Shown piece by piece: positions 56,342 to 64,000 of a DNA stretch of 64,000 bases (its first letter is position 1; each line of letters opens with the position of its first letter). The translations under genes were made by a program, and so were the position numbers. A model generated the notes under the pieces. It had not been told where the DNA came from, did not search any database, and was given only the letters and a program-made list of their open reading frames with translations. Location: positions 426,845 to 490,844 of the forward strand of contig NW_020312017.1 of the NCBI RefSeq assembly GCF_003144115.1. The letters are read 5' to 3'. This DNA comes from Tilletiopsis washingtonensis (taxonomy: Eukaryota; Basidiomycota; Exobasidiomycetes; Entylomatales).

Positions 56342-59316
56342 ACGCGTGCTGCTGCTGCGACGCGTGCTGCTGCTGCGACGGGTGCTGCTGATGCTGCGCT
56401 TGATGAGCTTGAGGGTGCTGCGGATGTTGCTGCTGCTGCTGGCCGGGCTGCTGCTGAGCCGCGCCCGGCCCCGCCCCGCCGTGCGCAGACGCGCCGCCCA
56501 TCATGCTGATCATGAAGTTGGGGTCGCTCGTCGCCATGGCGGGCGTGATGCGCGCGCCCGAGGCCTGGTTGAGCTGCATGGCACGCTGCTGCGCGGCAGC
56601 CTGCCCGTGCTGCTGCTGCGCCTGCTGCTGCTGTGCCTGCTGCTGTTGATGCTGCTGCAGAGCATGCTGAGGGTGACCCTGGTGCTGCTGCGGCTGCCCC
56701 TGCGCGGACTGCTGCTGCTGTTGCTGCTGCTGCTGCGCCCGGAGCTGCGCCTGCTGCTGCTGTTGCTGCTGCTGCGCCTGCTGCTGTTGCTGCTGCTGTT
56801 GATGCTGGGCGCGGAACTGCGGGAAATGCGGCTGCGCCTGCAGCACGGCGTCGATCTGCTTCTGCCGCTGCTGCAGCGTGAGGAGGTGCTGGTGGCGCTG
56901 TGCATGCAGGGGCGTGCCCGGCGGCGTGCCCTGGAAGAGCGCAAACTCCTCACGCAGCTGCGTGCTCAGGCTCTGGTAGTTGCTCATGAGCCCTGCCGCA
57001 CAGAGTAAGCATGCTGACGCGCGCTCGAGGGGTCGCCTGCGACTTACCAGCCATCTGCTCCGCAGAGATGTAGGGCTGCTTCTGGCCGTCGGGACCAGTC
57101 ACGACGCCTTCGTTTGTGCCCTGCCGCTGATGCTGCTGGTGCGGGCCCGGCTGTGCGTGCGCCTGTGCAGGCGTGCCCGGGTGGCTGCCGTGCATGCTGC
57201 CGGGCGTCTGTGCAGGGCCCACAGAGCGGCGCCCGTCCATGCCGCCGAGTTGTGCCGGCTGGCCGCTGCTCGGCGAGCCGACGTTGCCGAGTGCGTGCAT
57301 GGGGCCGGGCCGCTGCGCGCCATTGGCCATGCCTGCCGGCGCACCAGGTCCTGCGTTGCCGGCCTGCGCCTGCTGCAACGAGCCGCGCTGCTGCTGCTGT
57401 GCGTGCAGCTGTGCCTGCTGCTGCGCCTGCTGTTGGGCCTGCATTTGGCGCTGCTGCTGCAGACGGGCTTGCATGCTCGCATCGCCCTGCGGAGAGGCAC
57501 CTGCAAGGCTCGTTTGCTGTCCGGGCCGGACCAGCGGGATGCCGCCCGCCGCATGGTTGTTCATCAAGTTGACACGCTCCTGCACGCTCATGCTCTTGAG
57601 CTCGTCGATGGAGATGTTCTGCTGCCGCGCGGCGAGGAAGAGCTGCTGCTGCTGCTGCTGCGCTTGCTGCTGGCTCTGCTGCTGCTGCGCCTGCTGCTGT
57701 TGCTGCTGCTGCGCCTGTTGTTGCTGCATCTGCGCCGGCTGCGGGCGTTGCTGCTGCTGCTGCGGCGGCTGATGCTGAGAGGCGGTCCGCTGGTGCTGCG
57801 GGCCGCCCTGCTGGGCCGGCCCCTGCGCCTGCTGCTGCACGGACGGGCCGCCCGCAGCCTGGCTCGGCATGCCGGCGAACGGCGATGCGCCGGGCGGGCG
57901 AGCAACAGCACCGGCCGCAGCGGCGGCAGAGCCTGCTGCGCCGGCGCCAAACGACGACGGGCCGGCAGCAGCGCCGTTGCGCAGCCGCGCCGAGTTGCCA
58001 TCGTCGCCAGCCGGCTGGTCGGCCCGACGCGCAGCCGCCAGCTTGCTCTCGCGGTACTCGTGGTACGCTGTAGCCTCAGCGGAGCCGCGCCCGGTGCGGG
58101 CCGCGAAGACGTCCCAGAAGATGGCCCAGTATCTGCGATGCGGCGTCAGGCCAAGGCCGATGGAGCAACAGCGCGTCGGCGACTCACTCGAACAGCAGGC
58201 CCTGCGGCGTGCGCAGCGGCACCTGCGGGATGTCGACCATGCCCGCCTCGGTCACGAGCGACTGCGCAGCCTGGTTGAAGCCTCGGCGCGTGAGGTAGTC
58301 CCAGACGTACACATCGAGCCTGGACAGCGAGGTCAGCGAGACGCTCCTCTCGCGGCGCGACGTGCTTGCTCTGCACCTCTCGCACAAGCGCACGGCACAC
58401 CCGCCGCCGCTGCCGCAGCGACTCACTTGGTCGCCTCTTCGCCCCACATGCGCGCGTCAGGTGCCGGGCCCTGCAGATTCGCAATGGTGCGCGCATACGC
58501 CTCGGAGCTCTCGTGCATCGGCGCCACGCCGCCCTCTGCCTTGAGGCGCTTGTCCTTGTCGGCGGCGCGCACGTCTGGGCTCTGCGACGGCGGCCGCTTG
58601 CGCATGTTGGCCGCGCCGCCCATGCCCGGCGCACCCTGCGCCTGCTGCTTGTGCGCGGGCATGCCGTTGGCGCCGGCAGACGGGCCGGCGGTGGGGTAGG
58701 GCTGCGGCGGGTACGAGGGCCCAGACGGGCCAGCAGGGCCGGCGTTGCCGCGGCCAGGCATGTTCGGCGCGAACATGCTGCTGCCGGCGGGCGAGGAGCC
58801 GGCGGCAGGCTCGCTGAGCTGGCTGGCGGTACTGCCGGAGCTCGCGCGAGGCTGGGTCAGGCAGCGGCGTCAGCCTCTGAGGATAAGCAGCCGGCGCACT
58901 GCGGCCACACTTGCATGCAGCTCGGCCATGGCGCGAGCAGCACTCACCTGCGCGGCCGTGTTTGTCGACGCTGCGGCGGGCGCGGCGGCGATGGGCGCAA
59001 AGTTCTTGAAGATGGCGCTGCGGCGCGGCGGCGCTCGCTGGAGCGGCGGCGAGGCGGCGCTGTCGGCACTCGGCGGCGGCGCGGCGGCGGCGGCAGAGCG
59101 CTGCTGGGCAGACGCCGACGACGACTGCGCCTGCGACTGCGACGCCAGACTGGCCGGCCGGTAGAGCGGCACGGAGGCCGAGGCGATGGCCGGCGAGGTC
59201 GACGCGGCGTCCTTTGCCTTGTGCGCGACGAGACGGGCAGCGGCGGCGGCGCTGCTGCTGCTGGGGCGGGTGCTGCTGCTGCTGCTACTGCTGCTGCCGG
59301 GCCGCGAGCTGTTCAT
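55194..59316 (-). CDS. LisH/LUFS-domain, polyglutamine-rich transcriptional regulator (Flo8-like)
   Basis: Predicted nuclear regulator, 1,248 aa. Exons: 59316–58948, 58851–58427, 58319–58188, 58132–57048, 56992–55809 and 55745–55194; the 63-nt intron 55746–55808 and its neighbours keep frame. The LUFS domain (LisH plus extension; shared by LEUNIG, Flo8 and SSDP) starts at about residue 265: LDVYVWDYLTRRGFNQAAQS, VPLRTPQGLLFEYWAIFWDV and FAAR. Before it lies a disordered Ser/Ala/Pro region with a basic KRPPSQ patch. After it, about 500 residues are dominated by Gln runs broken by HASQQQ and AQQQ repeats, then a Gly/Ser/Pro-rich end with an acidic-aromatic tail (VDDWNSFSVFGD). Yeast Flo8 and its relatives control filamentation and adhesion. 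LisH position in the interior is unusual. Confidence 0.88.
56259..56340. repeat. CTG/TTG trinucleotide repeat (polyglutamine-coding)
   Basis: Nearly continuous CTG units on the plus strand with a short TTG run and single GTG interruption, equal to CAG/CAA codons on the coding strand. It encodes the longest Gln/His-Gln tract of the LUFS regulator. Similar but more broken tracts occur at about 56590–56810 and 57380–57470 and 57640–57770. Confidence 0.9.
56341..56394. repeat. 18-bp coding minisatellite, three units
   Basis: Units 56341–56358, 56359–56376 and 56377–56394 share the pattern GACGCGTGCTGCTGCTGC, the third with substitutions. On the coding strand each encodes a QQQHAS-type hexapeptide in the polyglutamine region of the LUFS regulator. 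Confidence 0.9.
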
Positions 59317-61920
59317 GCGCGCTCTGCGGCGGCAAGGGCGAGGCGTGCGGCACGCTGGCGGTGCCGCGAGAGGCGTGCGAGCTGGCGGCGAGGGCGATGC
59401 TGGACGCGGAGAGCAGCAGCGCGGCGCGGCGAGTGCGGAGCAAGACGCGCGCCGGTGCAAGCGCGTCGCAGGCGGGGAGAGGCAAAAGAGGTGGCGCGGG
59501 TGGGAGCTGGTGGGGGAGTGAGTGAGGCGGCGACGACGACGACGGGACGCTGCGTGGGCAGCAGCAGTCGCAGTCGGTGGTGCAGACGCAGACGACGACG
59601 GCGAGGCAAGGCGAATCTGGAGACGCGAGGCGAGCGGCGGCCTGCGGATCGGCAGCGCGGCGCCAGGAAGGCGGCCAGCGGCGGCAGCGCCGTCGCGGCG
59701 GCGATGCTGCACGCTGCGCCAGAGCCAAACGCAGCGAAGGTGCGGCACCGGCGGCGTGCCTCCTCGCTGCCGCCGCGCCGCCATCGCATCTATCGGTGCT
59801 GTCCGCGCGCGGCACGGCGGCAGCGAGAGGACAAGCGCGCCTCGCGCACCGCACGCCGCCCGCAGCAGAGCGCAGCACGCAGCAGCTCCGCCCGCGCCGC
59901 AACGTCACCCAGCCGACGCCGGCGTCTCGCGAGTGTCTGGTGTGGGGCCTGCCCTCTCGACGATGCCGTATGGCGCCCGGTCACCTCTGCCTGCTGCTCC
60001 AGCTGCAGGGGCAAGGCTGGGCGCTGCGAGACATGCCGCTCAGCGAGCATGGCTCGCCAGCACGCAGAAGGCAGCGCGAGGGAGCCAGCCTGTCCGCGGC
60101 TGTGCGTGGCGCGCGCGGGGCACGGAGGGCGGGATGAGGAGGTCGCCTCGCCTTCTGGCCGCTGGGTGCCGCCTCGCCGCAGCAGTGAGCAGCGAGCAAA
60201 CTTCACAGCACGCCTATCAGTAGTGCTGGTGGGCCAGCCGCGGCTGCGGCAGCTGTGCGTCTTGCGCCGCCCACGAGTGGCCACCGAGAAGGGAAGCTCG
60301 GTCGTCGCGGAGGCGCTTCCTGGACCGTGGCCGCGCTGCTCCGCCAGAGCAGCTCAACAAGTGCCTTCTACGCGCTACCTCGCAGAGCCATCTCGCTTGT
60401 CGAGCAGCGCCGTGCGAGATTGTTGAAGGCCGGGGCCCGTGGATCACTGGAGATGCTACGAGACACAGCTCGGCATGCGATGGCGATGCCGCTCTCGGGC
60501 GCTCGGTGAGAAGGCAGCGCGCAGCAGCACCCCGACAGCGAGCGACAGCCGGGCCAGCCAAGCAAGAGCACTAGACTTCACACTTCAAGGAACTCGCTTG
60601 CGCTGTCAGTCTGCGGCGCCGGCGTCAGCGACGCCCGAGAGGAGCTCCCGCCGCTGTGGTGCGGCGGCGCAGCGCAGCCTTAGGGGCCGAGCCACCGTGC
60701 TCCTCGCTGATCTTCGTGCTGGCGTGGCTGGTGAGAGGTCCACAGGTCGGTGCGATGCATCCAAGCTGCAGCTGCTTGTTTGGCTTCTCTGCCCGCGAGG
60801 CTTGCACTAAGTGCGCCTTCGCTGGTGCTCCACGGCCTGCTTCTGCTGCAGAAGCAAGGAGCTCGCTGCGGCGCACCAGGCAGCGGCAGCATGACAGCTC
60901 GAGTCGCGGCACCGCGGCGCTGTGCGCCAGCTGATCCGAGAGATGCAGCGGGGCGCCAGCCGCCGATGTTCCGCGCGCTAGGCGTCAATAGTGCCCTTAA
61001 TCTGCAGGCTGTCCACCTGCCCCTGCACACTGCCTGCACCGCCGCGGCTGGCCACGCGCACGCGCCGCGGCAGAGGCAGGACAAAAGGGCGCGGAGGGGG
61101 GCCCCGCTGAGGGAGCAGACAGGCTTGCTCATCCTCGTTCGGCGGGCAGACCGCCAAGCGACTCTCCTTCGCTGCAGTGCACCGGTGAGCTCGAGCGACG
61201 GCAGGCCTGCAGGCATGCATCTCGAGGGCTCCGCAGCGACGGCGGATGTGCTGCTGCGCCCGCGATGGCTGTCCTGCGGCTGCAAGCGAGCGCAGACGGC
61301 TGCGGAGCATGCCTGCACTTCTCGCTGCCGCAGCGCACACCCCGGACGACGCCCCTGCAGCGCAAGAGCACAGCAGCCGACGCTGGCAGAGCGCTCTCCG
61401 GACTGGCGCTGCCGCAGCAGAGGCGCCGGCGGCGGGCGCGCGCACGTGGCTGGCCGTCCCTTGGCTGCTGATAGGCGGTGTGCGAGGCATCGGCGCTCCG
61501 CCGCATCGCAGCTCTCCCGCAGCCGAGCGATCCCTGCTCCGCCGCTGCGCAGCTTCTGGTCGTGCGCTGCGACTCTTACTGCGGCAAGCCCGTCCCGACT
61601 GCGGCCGCTGTGGCCACCACCGCCCGCTCCCAGCGCTCCCAGCGCCCGCCTGCGCTGCCATTCGATGCGGCGCGGGCGCGCTATGCGCCGGCGAACACGC
61701 CGGAGCGGGCGAATCTCGCAGCGCGGCGGGTGCGCTTGCGGAGTGCGGAGCGTGGGAGCAGCGCGCGGCGCCGGCGGTAAAGCGAAATCGAAGGCGGCGC
61801 GCATCGAAGCCGCAGCCGCGCCTCCGAGCTGCGCCGGGCTTGGCACCCAGACCGCACCGTCACCACAAGCACGCAACGAAGCAGGCCCTCGCGGCCGCAA
61901 GCGCGCATCCGGGAACGGCC
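59317..61920. other. Long gene-free divergent region
   Basis: 2.6 kb between the divergent LUFS regulator and DUF1275 starts. Long frames occur on both strands but have shadow-like Arg/Ala/Ser/Cys composition, no motif and no plausible splice structure. It may hold an extended upstream regulatory region or long 5' leader for the regulator, as is common for filamentation regulators, or an unrecognised non-coding RNA. Confidence 0.5.
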
Positions 61921-62835
61921 ATGAGCGAGCTCGCCGCAGCGGACAGCGAGCCAGACTTGCGCGAGAGGGCGCGGCGCTGGGCCGCGGCGCCGCTCAGCGC
62001 CGACGCCCTCGTCTGGCCGCTCTACCTCAACACGTTCGGCACCGGCCTGCTCGACGCCACGAGCGTCGGTGCGTTTGGCGTATTCTCGTCGAACCAGACG
62101 GGCAACGCCATCCTGCTGCTCTCGCGCGCCATCGGTGCGTGCGCCGTGCGCTGTGCCATGCCGCTGCTGACCATCGCGCCAGGCGTGCGGCAGGCGTACG
62201 CGCCGCAGACGGGCCCGGCACTGCTGACGACGGGCGTCAGTCTGGCGGCCTTCCTGCTCACCGCCTTCGTCGCTGGGCGCATCGGCCTGGCGCGCGGCCA
62301 CCGCAGCCGCTGGTGGCTGCTGCTCTCGCTGGCGCTGCAGGCCGTCGTGCTGCTCGTCTGCGCCGTGCTCGTCGAGGTGCACGTGCTGCCCGTCGGCGCC
62401 TACGAGCCGCCCGAGCTCGTCGACCCGGCGCTCGACGCCATTCCCATTGCGCTGCTTGCCGCCACGGCGGGCCTGCAGGTGTCGCAGGCGCGCTGCTCGG
62501 GCGTGCAGGAGGTGCCCACCGGTGAGGCTGGCGCACGCGCGTCGCTCGCCGGCTGCTCACCCCGCTTGCCCTCAGCCATGCTCACGTCGCCGATGGTCGA
62601 CCTCGTCGTGCATCCGCGCCTCTTTGCGCCGCTGGGCGCCAGCAAGGACCAGGACGACCCGCAGGGCGTGCACTCGCGCAACATCCGCCTCATCTACGTC
62701 AGCCTCTTCCTCGCCGGCATCGCCGTCGGCGCCGCCGTCCACATCCGCAGCGGCGTCGCGGCAGTCACGTTCTTTGCGTTCGCTCTGCGCATCGTCACGG
62801 CCGCGCTCGTGTGCCTGCTGCCGGTAGAGTCATAG
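61921..62835 (+). CDS. DUF1275 (YoaK-type) membrane protein
   Basis: Predicted integral membrane protein of unknown function, 270 aa. Exons: 61921–62134, 62183–62521 and 62576–62835. The first intron is 48 nt and would read through in frame, so its removal is inferred from GTGCGT and CCAG signals and from family spacing. About six hydrophobic segments are visible: YLNTFGTGLLDATSVGAFGV with the family motif SNQTGNA next to it, LTTGVSLAAFLLTAFVAGRI, WWLLLSLALQAVVLLVCAVL, PIALLAATAGLQVSQAR, LIYVSLFLAGIAVGAAVHIR, and VTFFAFALRIVTAALVCLLP. The segment LTSPMVDLVVHPRLF matches the usual loop. Transport has been suggested for bacterial members, but no substrate is established. Confidence 0.88.
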   Translation: MSELAAADSEPDLRERARRWAAAPLSADALVWPLYLNTFGTGLLDATSVGAFGVFSSNQTGNAILLLSRAIGACAVRCAMPLLTIAPGVRQAYAPQTGPALLTTGVSLAAFLLTAFVAGRIGLARGHRSRWWLLLSLALQAVVLLVCAVLVEVHVLPVGAYEPPELVDPALDAIPIALLAATAGLQVSQARCSGVQEVPTGEAGARASLAGCSPRLPSAMLTSPMVDLVVHPRLFAPLGASKDQDDPQGVHSRNIRLIYVSLFLAGIAVGAAVHIRSGVAAVTFFAFALRIVTAALVCLLPVES

Positions 62836-63179
62836 CAGCGCGTACAGGTGCCGGGAGCTGACCGGCCAAGGCTCGGCCCACGGCGTCTCCATCCAGTGTG
62901 GTGTGCACGCGGCCAGCAGTCGCTCGGGCACCGCGGAAGACAAGATCACGACGCCGCTGCTGGGGCCAAGCTCAGCGAGGCATCGCTACGCTATGTGGTG
63001 CGTCCGGCCGACCAGCAGCCGGCAGATGCGCCATGCTCGAGAGGCCGGCATGCGAGGTAGACGAGGTCACGGCCTCAACGCTCTTTTCGAGACATGCGAT
63101 CGCATTGCAAGCACGCGCGTGCAGCTGATCCACGGCGGCAGCATCTCGTTAAAGCATGAAGGCCCTCTCGCGAAAGCCA
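62836..63179. other. Convergent 3' region
   Basis: 344 bp between the DUF1275 stop and the stop of the edge gene. No coding or RNA gene recognised. Confidence 0.5.
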
Positions 63180-64000
63180 CTACTGTATCGGCCGCATTGT
63201 GCGATTCGCGCCTGGCCCATTTCGCGAGCCAAAGTCATAGTGGTCCTGAGCATAGAACCACTCGCCTGTCTTGCGCGCGTGTGAGAGCAGTGCGGTCCAC
63301 GATCTGCGCTCGTCCGGGGTCACCGACGCGGCAGCGAGTGCGTATGCTAGGTGATCGGCCAGCTGCCTGGCGCAGGCTCTCGACAGTGAGGCGTGATTGT
63401 TCCCGTCCAGCGAGAGCCACTGGTCTAGCCGAGGTGACAGTGCGCCCGTCTTCGCAGGTGGCTTTGTCAGGACCGAAGTCTCTGGGAGAATGTTCTTCAG
63501 CCAGAAGCCGGCCTCGATCGCGCGCACAGTCTCGGCATAATGCTCGGCGTCGCTGGGCGCAGCAAGTGCCGCACTGGCGTCGTCGACCGGCGCGGCGTGC
63601 GGCTCGCTCCGGCATGCCAGAAACTCGAGCACGAGTGCCGGCCGTATGACGTAGAGGCCGAAGGTGTTGTTGTTGTTGACCGAGGTCGCGAGATCTGCTC
63701 GGCGCCGGGCCAGGGGAGCGTACAACTGCCACACGTCTAGCGCCATGCGGGCCTTGTCCTCGACTGGCTCGTTCGAGGCACGCAGGGCGGACATGGCAAG
63801 GAACCAATGCTGCGTCGCTGGCACGAGTTGCTTGCGGTTCGGCTTGTGTGGCATCGGCAGCATGAGACGGATCATCGAAAGCGCAAGATGCGCATCGGCC
63901 GCCTCTCTGGCCACCGTAAGCACAGTCTCCGCATGCGCTCGGTGTATGGCCTGCGGCCCGTCGTAAGGCAGAGCAGCGTAGCTGTCAATGAAGCGCCGTA
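63180..64000 (-). CDS. Unknown protein, 5' end beyond window
   Basis: C-terminal part, about 272 residues, of a gene entering from the right edge; the frame is open from 64000 to a stop at 63180. I do not recognise the family. The composition is that of a globular, mostly helical protein: YAALPYDGPQAIHRAHAETV, LALSMIRLMLPMPHKPNRKQ, TQHWFLAMSALRASN, DVWQLYAPLARRR, SVNNNNTFGLYVIRPALVLE, FWLKNILPETSVL, LDQWLSLDGNNHASLSRACA. Asn- and Trp-rich motifs with helical repeats remind me of some alpha/alpha-toroid polysaccharide lyases, but no catalytic residues can be named, so no function is assigned. No intron is evident in this part. Confidence 0.7.
   Translation of the reverse strand, partial: RRFIDSYAALPYDGPQAIHRAHAETVLTVAREAADAHLALSMIRLMLPMPHKPNRKQLVPATQHWFLAMSALRASNEPVEDKARMALDVWQLYAPLARRRADLATSVNNNNTFGLYVIRPALVLEFLACRSEPHAAPVDDASAALAAPSDAEHYAETVRAIEAGFWLKNILPETSVLTKPPAKTGALSPRLDQWLSLDGNNHASLSRACARQLADHLAYALAAASVTPDERRSWTALLSHARKTGEWFYAQDHYDFGSRNGPGANRTMRPIQ

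Noticed and set aside
59230-59300. CTG-rich run as a separate regulatory repeat
   Set aside because: It is explained as the Ser-coding tract in the first exon of the LUFS regulator.
58366-60426. 686-codon open frame on the plus strand
   Set aside because: It is antisense to the LUFS regulator for part of its length, is extremely Arg/Ala-rich and shows no motif; high GC keeps such shadow frames open.
60680-61900. 406-codon minus-strand open frame in the gene-free region
   Set aside because: Composition is Arg/Ala/Ser/Cys-rich and shadow-like, the start is not a clear ATG, and a similarly long frame exists on the opposite strand at the same place.
1-64000. tRNA, rRNA, CRISPR arrays, insertion sequences, LTR or other mobile elements
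   Set aside because: I saw no clover-leaf B-box consensus, no repeat-spacer array, no transposase or reverse-transcriptase motif and no long terminal repeats. A covariance or repeat search could still find degenerate copies.
63180-64000. Assignment of the edge gene as an alginate-lyase-type enzyme
   Set aside because: Only a loose resemblance in Asn/His/Trp-rich helical motifs; no catalytic residues could be identified in the part visible.

Overview
The window is strongly GC-rich nuclear DNA from a fungus. Nearly every gene is interrupted by short GT–AG introns, mostly 48–75 nt, and the proteins are core eukaryotic ones: a beta-1 proteasome subunit, calcineurin B, the AP-1 mu chain, Vps41, eIF3d, Ski8 and Dcn1. 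Intron style, GC bias and product types (a Flo8/LUFS regulator, a Boi-type SH3-SAM-PH protein, an inositol/polyol-type MFS porter) point to a basidiomycete. A smut-related yeast-like lineage (Ustilaginomycotina) is my best guess; the species is not identified. I saw no bacterial operon, CRISPR array, rRNA, tRNA or mobile element.

Layout. 0.1–10.6 kb: an ABCB-type full transporter (-), DCN1 (+), cytochrome b5 (-) and a short-chain dehydrogenase (-). 11.4–12.3 kb: an intronless acidic repeat protein I cannot place in any family (+). 12.5–21.2 kb: a minus-strand run of RTP1/TANGO6, an AlkB-like dioxygenase, a two-domain dimeric-barrel protein and a single-pass membrane protein with a PPxY motif. 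23.7–36.7 kb: plus-strand AP-1 mu, an MFS transporter and a large Boi-like scaffold. 36.9–45.8 kb: PRE3 (-), CNB1 (+), an unknown low-complexity protein (-), eIF3d (+) and SKI8 (-). 46.2–54.7 kb: VPS41 (+), an ELYS-like nucleoporin (-) and NDUFA13/GRIM-19 (+). 55.2–59.3 kb: a polyglutamine-rich LisH/LUFS regulator (-). 61.9–64 kb: a DUF1275 membrane protein (+) and a gene running off the right edge (-).

Exon boundaries were derived by hand from splice signals, reading-frame phase and protein continuity. For nearly every multi-exon gene the summed coding length is a multiple of three, which supports the models. The genes form no single pathway. Shared themes are membrane traffic and polarity (AP-1, Vps41, Boi-like, the PPxY protein), protein turnover (Dcn1, Pre3) and RNA/translation (Ski8, eIF3d).

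The main points of interest are the orphan repeat protein; unusual gene architecture (microexons of 3–22 nt, one carrying an enzyme's catalytic motif; an intron exactly at the proteasome propeptide/Thr1 junction; an apparent GG-AG splice donor); long introns of 330–680 nt among otherwise ~55-nt introns; and two gene-free stretches of about 2.5 kb.
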